From contig NC_066314.1 in NCBI RefSeq assembly GCF_022539315.1, forward strand, positions 64,589,543 to 64,653,542: a stretch of 64,000 bases of DNA, written 5' to 3'. The notes beneath the pieces were generated by a model that saw only the letters and a list, made by a program, of their open reading frames with translations, was not told where the DNA came from and did not search any database. This DNA comes from Serinus canaria (lineage: Eukaryota; Chordata; Aves; Passeriformes; Fringillidae). Within the stretch, counting starts at the first letter, position 1. Every line of letters starts with the position of its first letter. Of this stretch, positions 35,561-49,491 are shown in pieces. The position numbers and the translations under genes were made by a program.

Positions 35561-38500
35561 ATTTAGCTTTCATTTTGTTTTTTCATTGGCAGGGCTGTTC
35601 TGTAGCAGTAAGACTGAAACTTTGGAGACATTAACTTAATTTTTTCAAAGCACAGATGCACATAAATGAACTGCCATGCCTTGTGCTGCAAAAATACTCT
35701 TGCAGTGCTGAGGTGTTAAACTAGTCCCCTCACATTCCCACTGCTCAGGCTAAGCACATGAGAAACTGAGTTCTCTAACACTCCACAGACCACAGACAGA
35801 CACCAGAGAATTAATCTGCTATTTTGTTCATTTTGAGCTGTGAGGCTGATAGAGATTTTTCTGACAGGCCATCTTTAAATCACTGAGTGCCACAAAGAAA
35901 CACATAAAGTGGAAATTAAAACCCACCAGAGAGCCCTATTAGCCTAATTTCTTTATCAGCACCAATGAATATGTTTTACTCCTACCTTACAGTTTGTGAA
36001 AATTTTGCATTCACAAAATACTTATGTTCATGTATCTGTTCATATGCCTCTGGCACACTGGAATACTCTCAAGTCATTAAAATTTGCCTTGTAGGAGAAA
36101 GTGAGTAGGACTAATGGTAGAGACAGGCAGTCAGTGCTGGAGGAGCAGAAGGAAAAAAAACCCATGAAATAAAAACTTCAGAATTGCAGTGGAGTTGTGA
36201 GGTACACTAACAGTAAGACATCATTTTCAAAAGCACTTTAGCAGGAACACGATTTGAACAATATCCCCTTTGAAATGCTGGTTTTGATGCACAGGAGCCA
36301 GGATAGAGCCAAGCAAAGGATGCAAAGTTCAGACACAGCAGCTCATGAGGAGTCTACATCCCAGCTCACAGCAGAATCATGACTGCATCCTCAGGTATGT
36401 GATCTGATTTTAGGGAAAAGAATTGAAAGAGGGATCACTGAATGTTTCATCATGTTCAGTGACTGTGCACTCCTGCAAACTCGACCTACTGCATTAGTAT
36501 TTCAGTCCTTCAGCAAATGCTTTATAGAGCAGATGCCTCTAACGAAAGTCAGGTAAGGACTCCATCAAATTCTTAGGGTTCCAGAACTGACACTTTAAAA
36601 GGGATATAATAATAAAATCAAGAAAGACTTGGGAAACATTATTTTCATTGCATTTACAGTCTCAGAACTTGTTACTTAATACAGCACTATTTAAATTTGC
36701 TTTGATGCTTTCCTATTTTATTTTTCAGAGATGTAATAATCTATGGGACTAAAATAAGAAAGCATCTTTTTTTTTTTTTTCCTTTTCAAACATAGATCAA
36801 ACAATAGATGCAGGAGAAGCTTACACAACATTCCATCTGAACACCACAGCAAGTCACTAATTTGTATGATTATCAAGAGAACAACATCATATTGACTTCA
36901 TGGGTAATTATACTCAAGAGTCCTTGACTCTGACATAGGATTTCTTCTTAAAGACTTCACAAAATACATAACAGTCCAATAGTGTATTTGGATCATGTAG
37001 CCTGCCCTGACAGCATTCTGAACCACCTTTCAAGAGAAGCTACTCTTGTTTTGAAGGTAAACAAGGCAAAATACTGAAGGTGTGGCAATATGAAACATAC
37101 CCATGCAAGCATGAACAAACACAAAGGAATGAACAGGGACACACAGCCTTTTTCATACTTCAGGCAGTAAGATTATTGTGAGCTACTCCAGGAGCAAGAG
37201 TTTTGTAGGTGTCAACATGTGATTAACACATACACATCCCACTATACTTCAAAATTCCCCATGCCCAGGACTGAGACAAGCAGCTTTTTTAACTGGAGTA
37301 GAGTTTATGCAGACCAGATGCAACCATAAAAATACAAACCACTTGAACCTTAATAAAATACACAGTAATGGAAATGTTGTAAAACAGATACTAAAACCAT
37401 AAAATATTAACAAGCTTAATCAAAATGAACCAGGGTCAAAACCACTAAGTCCAACCATCATTTACAGAAGTACAACAAACACCAGATGTATTCTGATTTG
37501 GGGCAAGAGGAGAGAAAACCTCCAAACCTATCTTCAGCATTGTAGCAATCTACAGAGCAAAATATACAGAGCATTTAATATTTCACTGACTTGAAAAGTT
37601 ACAGGTCTGTTACTAAAACTTAATCGGGCACAACTCATAATCTATTCTGTAAAAGAGACATCTGGTATGTGTTACTAATATACCAAATGAGGGCAGTTGG
37701 CATTTCTCTCCCTTCAATCCCTTTTTCAATGCTATTTTCTGAAGAAATTTGCAAAACTCTTCTGAACAAGTAACTCCACTTTAATGCAAATCGATAAAAT
37801 CCTAAATATTTTTTAAAGACATAGGTCCTTATAACTTAGTATTTCTTACATGTATATGAGGTTATTGTTTGGTCATAAAAAGCAACATCTATGTGAAAAA
37901 GTCTGAAAATGAAGTAACATATATTTTTGTGCAAATATATATATATATAATATAAAATATATTTATAATTATGCAAATGTGACAAACCAAGAAAATGCCT
38001 CCAATATTCCTCCTGAAAATGATCTGCCACATCTAAACATTTTACCTCAGTATTTTCCTTTTTGCAGGAATGCAGTTGCCTGTTTACCAAACTTTCTAAA
38101 CCACTTCAGTTCCTTCAAGGCAAACACTACATTCCTTACCATGGTTTGATATCAGTATGATGCTGTGATTGCAAATCCCATGGTTGTATAAAATACAGTT
38201 TATTAACCATTATTCTACAGGGCAAATTTTAGTAATCAAGTCTATACTGATTTTGAAAGCAGCAGAAAGATATTTTTGCAGTTATAGATTATCAAGTTTA
38301 GGATTCACTTCTCTGAGATGATTGCTGTGCTTGCAGGCAAGTTAGCATACCTTCATGCATGTGTGGATCAAAACCTCCAATTCTTTGCAGTCCAAGCATT
38401 TTAAAAGTCTAAACATTTATAAAGCAAAGTTGAAAACATTGGTTGCCAGTTCCCTTGTTTCTTTTTTTTTTTTTAATAAGTCTTTGCAAGCATTTTCCTG

Positions 38501-40111
38501 GGTGGGAAACACTTGATTTTTATTTTTTTTTTTTTTCTATTCTGCAATAAAAGTGAAGATCTGTGGCTCAGTAACTCAGTAACTGTAGCTTCAGGAAAAA
38601 CACCAAGTATCATGAGACAGACATGAAAATCACAAAGAACTGGCAAGAATTTCTTACTGCAGGATTGAAGTGTGAGACTGCCAAACGAACTGAATTACCT
38701 AGCAGCCAAGTGGCTCATGCAGTTTTCTAAAAGCAAACAGAATTGCATTCCAGATCATCACATAAAATGAATGATGTGGGGAGGTTTTGGCTACTCGGGC
38801 AGGGGGGAGAAAAAATTAAGGATTAATAGCGTGAAGCATTGCCATAGATTTTCTCAGGAGACTGTGGGTTCTCACTCATTAGAAGTTTTTATGAATAGGT
38901 AAGACAGACATCTGTTGGGAATGAAGTAAGTACAGTTTATCCTCTTCCAGGCAAAGGAGTGGCCAACATAACATCTGGGGGGCTCTTTGAATCCTACTTT
39001 CTGTGATGCTATACTCTGCAAATGGAGAATGGAAAAACGCTTCCCAAACAGTATTCAAGTCTTGCTGCAGTGCTTTGAAAAGGAGAGCAGGGCACTGAAA
39101 TCTTGGAAGGTTCAAGCTGGATTTTCTTTACCCAATACTGCTGTTCTCTAGGTCAGTGAACATTATTTCATGCATTGCTTGAGAAATCTCCAAATACGAC
39201 CACTGCTGACAGATTTAGAATCTTCCTACGCTGAATTCCCTAGAAGCTACAGTTTTTCTTTTTTTCTTTTTCCCTGGAAAGGAAATTCCTTTATTCTCTT
39301 GAAGGATACACAGAGGCAAGCACATATTTCAAAATAGTATACGAACCCTGCCCTGACCTGTCCCCCACCAGATATCACCCTGTAAATCTCTCCAGACAAA
39401 CTTGTTACAGTCAGGTAATACTCCTGACAAACACTGATCCTTAATGACTGCTCTAAGTAGTTACATCTTGAACTCAGTGGAAATACACTGTCACTTGATA
39501 TTTAAGGTACCAATCCTAATTTTATTTATGTGAACACACACGTGTGTGTATGGGAAAATTCTCTCTGGGGAGAAAGAGAGATTATAGCAAATGTGATCAT
39601 AGCAAAGTGAGGGGATCCACCCAGGAGAGGCAATTCCTTGCTGGAATTGATGGAGCTGTAGTCATTTACGTGAAGGCTGCCCCTGACCTTGATTCTGACA
39701 TATCTTTCTGGAAATTGTTACTTTAAGCCTGGTTACCCTCTGTTTAGTGAGAAAAAACCCCAAGCTCATGTGCAGACTCAGAGGTGGGGTGGAATAGGTC
39801 AGGCTCATAAAGCACAGAGCAGAGAGGAGAGCTGGCTGCCAGGGCTTTCTCCAGGGCCATTGCCAAACTCCAGAGGTATTTTAGAGGCCTTTCAGTAGCC
39901 AAAGCAGAACTCACTGTGAAACAGTGAATGTGAAAAAAAAGGGCCAAACTTCTCCCAGAATCCAGTCCTGGGAAGCAGCTCAGAGCCGGAATGAATGGAT
40001 GCATGGCTATACAACACATCCAAAGGCTCCCATCTAGCCAGGTGCAGCTGCACGGGAACAGGGGCGTGAGCCCTGCTCTCCCTTCTTCCACGGGCACAGC
40101 AGGCTGGTCCA
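35561..40111. other. Unique AT-rich sequence, no gene seen
   Basis: No gene, RNA or named mobile element is supported. Homopolymer T runs lie at about 36767-36780, 38462-38474 and 38519-38536. An AT-rich stretch (ATATATATATATAATAT) sits near 37937-37975. Frames are all short. Confidence 0.55.
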
Positions 40112-40114
40112 GAG

Positions 40115-40196
40115 CCACATCATCCCCTGGGCTGGCCACAGCCTGGTCTCACAGCCCACATCATCCCCTGGGCTGGCCACAGCCTGGCTTCACAGC
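40115..40196. repeat. 41-bp tandem duplication, two copies
   Basis: Copies at 40115-40155 and 40156-40196 both start CCACATCATCCCCTGGGCTG and continue GCCACAGCCTGG. They differ by two adjacent bases (TC versus CT) near the end. The block lies within a locally GC-richer segment (about 40000-40280) that otherwise shows no gene. Confidence 0.97.
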
Positions 40197-40430
40197 CCTC
40201 AGTCAGAGATGGCCACTGCCTTTGCCACTGTGGCACTCAGGGGCAGCACCACTGAAGCCACCTCCAGACTGGGCACCCAGCACTCTGGAGCAAAAGCAAT
40301 CTCCAAACAAGTTACAGACTATCACCAAGAGATTTCTTCTTTGAGATTTTAAATCTGATTTAAACTAGAAGTAGAAAGTGTTTGTACTGCACGTGTCCCA
40401 AATGTTTCACTTTGTTTTCTCAAGTAACCA

Positions 40431-40474
40431 CACACTAGGAGACTGTGTCTCCTAGTTAAGCACTAGGAGACACA
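40431..40474. repeat. Three-arm inverted/direct repeat (two mutually exclusive hairpins)
   Basis: ACTAGGAGAC occurs at 40434-40443 and ACTAGGAGACACA at 40462-40474. Between them lies their reverse complement, TGTGTCTCCTAGT (40444-40456). The middle arm can pair with the left copy (10 bp, 3-base loop) or with the right copy (13 bp, 5-base loop TAAGC). All pairings are perfect Watson-Crick. Confidence 0.93.
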
Positions 40475-43400
40475 TCCTGAGCTGCAGAAAACAGGAATGG
40501 CACACCACTGAACCACCAGCCACTGGCATTTTCTAAAACTTCATTCTGTGTTTCAACAATATTCTCTGCACACCTGAAATCAAGACCATCTTCAGGTAAT
40601 CTGCAGACATTGTTTGAAAGGGAAAAAAATATTTCTTTGTGACTGCATTGAGAATGTTGATAAATTCTTATATTGAAGAAAGGGGAAAACCCCTCCCAGT
40701 TCACCTTCTGTACACCACTAATAGTTTATGTTTTTTTTATTATGTCTGTCCTTCTTTGTGTCCTACCTCATATAACTAATTTCTTTCATTCTTGTATGTC
40801 ATCATTTAGGAGCTTCTCTGCACTTTCAATTAAATGTTATGTTTGAAATGAGAGTGTTCTTTTTCTAGGTAGCTTTTCTGACAAAGTATCACTATGACAG
40901 AGTAAGTCACATATTATATAACTCAAATTAAGGACAGAAAAACATACAGTATTTCTTAAATCCTTATTTAAAAAAAAAAAAAAAAAAAAAGCTCCTTCTC
41001 TTATTTCCACCTTAGCCCCAACTCTCTATTGCTGTCTTCCATTTCAGTGTTTGGGAATAATATCATCATTTCTCAAATGCTATTGCACCTGCCTCCCCCC
41101 TCTCTCAAAGCTCTCCAGTTAGGAACCTACTTGGAGAACTTCTAGATTGCATTTTCTTACATGCACTTTTAAACTTATTTCCCAGGCTTTGCCAACTAAT
41201 CAGTTTAACAAAATGATTTGTCATCTCATATTTCAAAGGTAGAGTCTGTCATGCAGAACCCATCCTACTTTTCATGTCCATCCTCTGCACTAAATACTTG
41301 CTAGACCTGCAAACCTTTGGGAAATAATTTTCTACCTGGGTGTATTAGAAAACAAGAGGCATCTTGGTCATCTTTTCACACAGTATTCTTTTTTTATTAA
41401 GAATTTCATTTGGACTTTGCAAACTAAAAATCTTTGTATTTCTTTCAACTATAGAGCTGCTGCTGGAAAACTTTTAAAAAATTTATTCCTGCTTTGAAGT
41501 TTAAAATCAGCTTTTAAAAATGTTGACTATGATTTTTTGTTAATGGTAGTAACCAAACTACTCATGTGCAGATGTTCTAATATGCAGATGTGGGCATGTA
41601 AATCTGTGTGTAAGGGAATGTGCACCACCCCTTTGCTGCAACTTACAACACAGCTGCTTTAATTAAAATAATTACTAATTCTTCAATAAAGTTTCCTTAA
41701 CCTGTACTGGCTCCTTCCAAATATAAAAGGAGGCCAGTTACCTAACAACCACCTTCAAATGGTTTGATTAAATGTAGCATCATCAAAATATCATTTAAAA
41801 AAAAAAAAGACCCCATGAATAGAGAAGAAAAAGAATTTATTTCCCATCATTAGAACACAACTGCTTTTCAGCTGGGCTATTAAAAATATTCTGTTTCCAG
41901 ACACATATTAATTATGTTAGAATTAATCTGAGGCAAATAAAATCTTCAAAACAGTACTTCTAGATCTATAACAGAATAACAAGAAGAATTTAGTTTAATT
42001 TCTTCTTAAAATAAACCATTAATTTCATACAGTCAATATAAAAATCTGCAGTCTAAATGTCTTTCCTTTATGAAGTCAATGCTCCCATATGAGCCATAGA
42101 CAGGGACACATTTATAAATCCTTCAGGACCTCTTTTTACAACACTTTAACTTTTTGTTCATGTAGGTGACATTACCCATTTAGCTTGATTTTCAGCAATA
42201 TTTCTTTCATATGGGCTCGTGAATTGCTGGACAAAAGATCCTTCTGGCTCTGAAGGAGACTCAGCTGAAAAGCAGATATTCCTCACAGCTTCCCCCTGCC
42301 ATTAAACACACAGAACCTGTGTCTCTGGCCAGAGAAACAGGAATGGGACAGAAAGCACAGTACTGGCCATAGTCAGAGCACAAGGAGATCCCAGTGACCA
42401 TCCATACAACCAGCACGGTACAAACCCACTTCTCTCCACAGCTGGCTTAAGAGCAATAAATAGATTTCAAATTTTCCCACCTCAACTCATGTAAAAGTGG
42501 TGGCTTATAAGAGAGTAAGAAATACTGACCATTTAAAATATGCAGTGCAAAACACAGCATGCTCCTGCCATAAGCTTCCCTGAATCTTGGTGCCACCACT
42601 TGCTCTGGACAAGCTGAAGGGAGGCTTTGCCAGAAGCAGAGCTGTTAGTGCAGACACTAGAAAGTCAGCAGGACAGGCTGTCTTAATCAGGAGCAAAATT
42701 GAGACAGGAAGGATCCTCTCCTTTCTGGCCCCTTTTATAGTGCTGTTGAGACACTTCATGGTCTTGTCTTCCTGGGATAATTGCAAAGTAAGGAATGATT
42801 ATCATTGCTGTGCTACAAATAAAAGAGTGGCTATGGGGCTATATTTTAAAGGTACTTACGTGCCTAAGGATGCAGATAGGCACTTACTGGTATTTTAGCT
42901 CTTAACCTAATTAGCAGATTTAGTTGCAAATTCTAGCCTTGGGCATCAGTGTTTGAAAGCTGTGCTATCTTTTGAATCACCAGCTGTCCTGAGTTTCATG
43001 TTTAGTGCTTATGTTTAGTTAAATGGGAGAAGAAGAGAATATTCCAAAACTGAAGGGAATAGACTTCAAGTGATCAGGAATGAACAATCTGCACCAAAAC
43101 ATGTAACAGGCATTGGAGTTATGCTAAGACAGGATATTAAATACTGTAATTCAGATACTTTAATTGCCTGGCCTTCTATCTCTTAACCACATACTACTTC
43201 TGTCACATTATAGTTTCTCATTTCATTCTGAACTTCTAGTTCATAACGCTCCAGCCTAGGCCAAACAAATATCTACATTCATTTCACTCTCAGTTAAGTA
43301 AAGTATTTGTTATTTAATCTTTTTATATTGTGTCTTTATGTGAAGTTAAAAAGAAATGATTAACTGCATTAAGCTGCGTATCACAAATAGTGTGTTCATA

Positions 43401-46400
43401 CAGCTATGAAATTCTCAGTTAACAAATTGGGAGCTATGTAGACTTAAATGGGTTAGAGACATCTGCAGAAGAGCTCCCAGTGCCATTACTGCATGGAGAG
43501 GTTGTCAACATGGGTAGGAATTCTCAAATAGATACCTTAAATGAACCTAGAAACATTAATATTTCAAACTTCCCAAATCAAAATGAAATATTGTAAGGCT
43601 AACACTTATTCTTCTATTTTTACAGGACAATGCACATTCACAAATTGTATCAGAACGACATGTATGTCACTTCAAAAATAAAAAAAATTGATAGCAAGTG
43701 TTTCCCACTTTGGTTTCCTTCTCAGCTTCTATAGAATGTTGAGTGTCATCAAACAAGGATCACTTGGACTAAATGATAGTTGAGCTTCCTTTGTGACAGA
43801 AGTATGAACTAACTCTCATTCTGTTACACTAGGTGTTGTGACACAAAATCCACTGGCCTCAGTGCCCAGTTCTCCATGGTGCCACACGCTTGCTAGAGCT
43901 GGCACCATTCTCCCTTTTGCTGGGCCAAGCTAAGAGCACACATCTCTGCACCTGAAACTGATGATCCCTGTGGAGGCAAGAAGGCACCGTGCTGGATTTC
44001 ATTCATCACAGATCAGCCACTGAAATGCACAAGAATATGCAATGCTGTCTTTTAGTATTGAATAAAAGCTAACACTGAATGTAAGGATTTAACAATGCCT
44101 ATTACTAATGACTAAGGATTTTTCAGTTCAGTTTAAATTTAGATTAACCAGTTGCTGGTCAATTAATTTCAATAGCCATTCAAAATAGGCAGGTGTCTGT
44201 CTTCTTTTGAACTTCACAATCACAATCTAATCAAATAAAATAATGCTTTCTGAGAAAGAAAAGCAATGCTCTCACAGAGGACAGCCATTGTGAGTTCCTG
44301 TTGTCAGACTATAATACTTGGGCTGTACTTGATGTGCATGTTTGGATAACCAAACAACATCATAGAGATACTAAGACTTAGCTTTTTCTTTCTGTGCCTT
44401 TTAAGTCTTATGGATATTTAGCTTTTCAAAACAGTTCTGTTATCCAAAAATTAAGCTCCATGGATATTCCACCTAAGCCCTGATAAAAGGGATTCCTCTC
44501 CAAGACATAAAGCTACTGTTATCCTGGGGAACTTTTCATTACTTCCCATGACAAGACCCCTTGTCTCCAGAACTTTGCAGCCTGGTTACACTGAAACAAT
44601 GCCTCTGATTTATCCAGCTCTTCCCTCTGCAGCTTACTACTCGTTCAGCCTTACAAACAGATATTGCAACCCCTTGTAGGACCATCTGGGCCAAGTCTTG
44701 GACTGGGCCTTGGGACATATTAAAGGATTAGCCTAATTGCCAAGACCTGTCAGGTGACCTCAGAGCCTGATGCTTTTACCTGGAGCATCCAGGTCCATTC
44801 TTAAGAGTTCTCATCAGACACAACTCCTACCATCATCTCCTTCAAGTCACCTCTCAGAAACCCAACATCTTTTTCTCCAAGAATATCCCAGTACAGGCAA
44901 GACATCCAGTCCTCTTACTGGACCACTCATGCTACCAGAGGAAAATACCATGTGTAAGAGAAATGTCTTAAGGCACTAGAGAAAATACCAAGGCAAATAC
45001 CCCCAGTGACACTGGGGCAGGCCCCCCTCTTGCTATGAGGAGAGAGCTGATTGAAGTATGTAGTCACTGCATGGGCACTCTCTCTGTTTACATGTACCTA
45101 TACACACATGATCTCTTTTTCCTTAGGGAAACAACTAATGGCCTTGCCTCAAAACTGCTGCCTGCACCCAGCACTGCCATGGGACAAAAATCTGCTTGCA
45201 CTCCACCTGTATCTAAGCCCACAGCAAGACAAAAAGCAGCTCGGGGTGTTGTATGAGCCACCTTTACATGCAGTTATCTGATGATATTTTGTTTCTAGCA
45301 GCTGTGCTTGTTGCCTGCTTGGCATGTCTCTTTTCCCATCACCTGCAAATCAGCAGGGGTCACTTGAGTTGGCACCTCTATTTTCTGAACAGACAAGAGT
45401 CCTGACCAAAGTCAGTCTGTACAAAGACTGCTCCTGCCTTTGTCTGGAATCACTCTAAAAGGAGCAGGATATTCTTTGTAAGATAAGTGAAGTGACAGAG
45501 AGAAATGTTCCTGGCTCTAAGACAGCAGAACATTCAAATACAGAGCATCTTGATTTACCACTAGATTGGTTTTTGAACTGACAGTGCTGACACAGCAACA
45601 TTTTTTTTTTAAATTCTCTTGAACAGGAGCAACCAGAATGTGGCAGAGAATCATGTGTGAAGAATAAAACACAGACCAGACTAAGTCTGTGCAATCTCTC
45701 ACAGAGCTGTCTGATTTTTTCTTTCTGCTTCATGATTTATATCACAAACTGTGAAGCAGACATCACAACAACAAAGTTTGATGTTAAATGACTCTTCCAA
45801 TTCCCCTTATCTCCCCTTGTACTGAAAAGGCCGTGTCTGTCTGTCACACAGCACTTTTCCCTCCCACAGAGGGAAAAGACCAGAAAACCAGCCTGAACAT
45901 AAGCTTTAAAGCAGGAGAGCAGTGGCCAGGCAGAGGGTTCCCAGATGCACTCACAATACTCCAGTGAAACAGTTCTGCTACTCCTCCACAGTTTCTGTGA
46001 GCAACCACCTAAAGCTATTTCATGATTGGCCAAGGCAGAGACTTCACACAGAGTCCCAGGCAGGTGTTGAAAGGTCACAGAGGCCTTGGAATACTGCATA
46101 TTAGGAGCAGGAATGGAGGATAATCTTTTTCCTTATGGAGTTTTTGAGAATAGCAAATATATGTTGCACTCAGTACAAAAAAACACCTTTGCTCCTAATC
46201 AGCTGGTGATGATAGAGGTGTCTGCTTCATTTGTTCACAATACACTGTTCATTGTTGAATGTTACATTTTTCTGGGGGCTGCAGCTGGCAGTGATAAAAA
46301 TGCCTCTGTTTTGCACCCAAGTACAGCAGTTTGGGTCAGACAGGTACTCTGGGGAAAGGTGCAAGGTACAGGAATCTCTCCTGTTCCAAGTTGCACAGGC

Positions 46401-49400
46401 TGTTCAATGGATGAAAGGCTGTAGAGTGTAGGTGAAACAGGAGGGAGAATGACAAACACAGCATACAGACAGGCCACAGCACAAAAAGAAACAGGAAAAT
46501 CCAGGCCCCAGGTGTGAGGGAAATACTGACTTTTCTCTGAGGAGCCTTTATGGTCATGTCAAAATCATTCATAACAGCCCAGAAAGCCATTGGAAGTTGC
46601 TGATTAGAGAACAATCTGAAGCAGGAGACTGGCACTCTAAATGAAGTGGAGATGGGTTGCCAAACCATTTTTTTTTTTATCCAGTCAACCAGGAGACCTC
46701 AGCAGTTTAATGGCTTTGTAGGAAAACAACGTATAGTTTTAGATTGTCTCCAAATGATGCTTAATTTGGGATGCAGCTTGCATCACTGTGAGCACATTTT
46801 AAAAGAAAGATGCAGGAAGATACACTTCACAACTCTGGCTGGTACAAGTTTTCCTTGACAACTCCTTAAAGAAAAATGACAGCCAGTGCCTGGGTCTCAC
46901 TGTCAGAGACATTTCTGAGACAGCAATTGATTGTTCTTGGTCTTACATGAAGCAAAATGTTCATTTAAGATAATTACAGCTAAACATGAAAACAAGTGTA
47001 ATTCTGCCAGCCTGGATTGTCCCATACAGAGGGCAGCAGGATGGGATGGGAAAAAATATTTAGTCATAGCATTGTGATCTGAGCATTGACAGCAAAGATG
47101 GGAAATGAAACACCAAAATGAAGATCTGGTATCCTAATGCCACAATTTCAAAGACAGATGAGAAGCTTCAAGGCTGTGAACAAGCTCCATGTTGTTCTCA
47201 TTTCCCATTCTGGCTCTCCAGTGGCTGAATTGAGCATTAAACCAAGAGAATAACCCTGTGAGACTGACTCTCAGATATGGCAGCTGGTGACACACAGCAC
47301 TGGAGCACAGACAGGATACTGCTACCAGAGGCAGACAGGATGGCAGGCATCATCCTGAACTTCTTTTTCTTTGGGGTGCATGGCAGATGTGGAGCTGCTC
47401 AGTAGTTATTTAAGGATACCATGCACTAATTCAGTCACCAGAATGCTTTTATTTCTACAGCCGTGGTGGTTTCATTCAGTCTCAGTCTGTCTGGTCAAGC
47501 AGGCAGGAAGGAAAAGCTTGGCAAAATAAGTGACACTTCTTCAAGAGTTAAAAGTCAGTGACAAAAAGAGGTAGTTCTGATTTCTTTTCCAGCAACCTAT
47601 AAAACCAGCTCTGACCTGGACAGACAAAGCACACAAATACTGTAGGACTTTAAGAATGAAGAGATGAGCCCTAACAAAAAGAGCTCTTAAAACCGTGCTT
47701 TATTTACTAACAGGAGAATGCAATTATTAAGTAATATTATTTATGCAAATTCTTTATTATATAATTCCCTCCTTCCCCTGCTGCTGTAGAAGATGTTTTA
47801 TAACAAAGAAGCCTTCTTCAAGCACAGCACACAAGAAAGTGCAGATTCCCAAAAACAAGAACTGTGAGTAACTAATGGCAGCCAAAAAGATCAGACAGCA
47901 GATCTGATGAAGGGAACTGAAATTCTGCTTTGAGGTATAAAATAAACCTTCTCCACTGAGACTAAGACTCATGCAATTGGCTTTCAGCCAGCAATTCCCT
48001 GCAATTAAATGTAGATAACATGTGACTGCAATGTCAGGCATCCTTAGTATTCCCTAAAACCACATGTGAAACATGGATGGTTAGGAATAGGAGAGCCTGC
48101 AGCTTCTACTGTGGTAGCATCAACCTGGGCCCAGCAGTCAGAGGAATTCTACTGAAAAAACCCAGATCTCTGGTGCAAATTAGCACTGTGGTTCCTTCCC
48201 ATCACTTTTCCATAATTCACCTTTCTCTCAGTGGGTGGGAGTATTAATATAAGCTAAAAACTCATCAGAGCATGAAATAGCAGAGTTATGAAGGCTAATG
48301 CATGCAACGAGTTCTCTCATTGAAGACAGCATTATTACAGGTATTCATTCTGAGCTACCAGTAATGTAATTTTGTCTTTTGAAAATTCCCACTGTTTCAT
48401 TTCTTTGCTCACAGTGAATTTTATCCTAATGGACTCACAAGAGTCACACAGTCCACAAGATCTGGGTGCAATTACTTCTTTTAGAGAGATTACAACAAAA
48501 ACGGAAGCAGTCAGTCCTCTCCCTATGATAAGCACTCTTTGACAAGGACTCTTCTCCTCAGACCTCATGAACCTGTAATGCTGTGTGAAGTCCTACTCAA
48601 CTTCTTACTTTCCTAGGCTGATCAAAACACTGCTCGTGGAAGCTTCTTTCTAAAGGCCCAGGTAAGAAACTTACTTAAACCAAACTCTCAAAAATGCCAA
48701 TGGAAGTCATTCAGTTAGTGCAGAACAAAGTTAAAAAGCAGGCAAAAATGGACATAAGTTCTCATTACCAGGTTACAATAAGACATTTCCTCTGCAGTGA
48801 GGCACTGCTAGGAAGGTATAGCATGTCTGGAGGTAAATCTCCAACAGAGTTGTATCAAAGTTTACAGCCAAATACAGGTGGCAAAAAAATGCAGTTATCT
48901 GGAACTCCCTAAGCAACAGGGACAATACTTTCACAATAGCACAAAATGTATGACCTAAAAATAAGAACCCTTGACTAAAAAAATGTGGTTACTCAAGAAA
49001 ACTACACTGAAGGGTAAAGGAACCAATGCTGGTGTCACTTATCTCATTTCTGCTTAGATTGATGCAGGCCTTTAGGAAGTTTTGACATTACATGGTAAGA
49101 GGAATAATGAACATACCTTTGTTTTTGCCATCTACTATTTTAATGCAGGTATAGTCTTAATGAAAAGAACTTGCATCCTCCTACACACAACTTCACTCTG
49201 AGTCTGCTATTTCATTCACATTAAGTTTATAAATGTATGCTACAGCAGATTCCAATGGATCTTCTTCTATTACACATAATCCTTTAGATTTTTATTTTAA
49301 ATCAGCTCCTGCTTTTCCAGGAGTTAGTCTGGTATAAGGCTTCCTTTCTGATATGCTTTGCAGGACCACAGCTGGGAAGATGTTATCACACATATTGTGG

Positions 49401-49425
49401 TTTTTTACTGGTTAAGTATCACAGG
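40475..49425. other. Unique AT-rich sequence, no gene seen
   Basis: No gene or named repeat is supported over about 9 kb. Poly(A) runs lie at 40970-40990 (21 bases) and about 41797-41808, and a T run at 46668-46678. Overlapping short frames on both strands at 45035-46670 look like chance in a slightly GC-richer region. Nothing here resembles a tRNA, snRNA or rRNA. Confidence 0.5.
40970..40990. repeat. Poly(A) run, 21 bases
   Basis: A pure A homopolymer. I see no upstream retroposed gene body or target-site duplication that would make it the tail of a processed pseudogene. Confidence 0.95.
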
Positions 49426-49491
49426 AGTTTATGCAATACATATTGCATAAACTGGGAGAGGGCTCACAGATCTGGGAGAGGACTCACAGAT
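49426..49491. repeat. 28-bp inverted repeat abutting a 20-bp perfect tandem duplication
   Basis: The inverted repeat has 13-bp perfect arms, AGTTTATGCAATA (49426-49438) and TATTGCATAAACT (49441-49453), with a 2-base centre CA. The arms contain TTATGCAAT, close to a C/EBP-type half-site, in both orientations. The duplication begins at 49452, overlapping the right arm by two bases: CTGGGAGAGGGCTCACAGAT (49452-49471) then CTGGGAGAGGACTCACAGAT (49472-49491), one mismatch. Tandem duplications next to palindromes fit fork stalling or template switching. Confidence 0.93.

Noticed and set aside
34918..35566. Two overlapping plus-strand frames that look like a small gene
   Set aside because: Their translation matches CR1 reverse transcriptase blocks with frameshifts, so they belong to the mobile element.
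40970..40990. 21-base poly(A) as the tail of a processed pseudogene
   Set aside because: No gene-like sequence upstream and no flanking target-site duplication visible.
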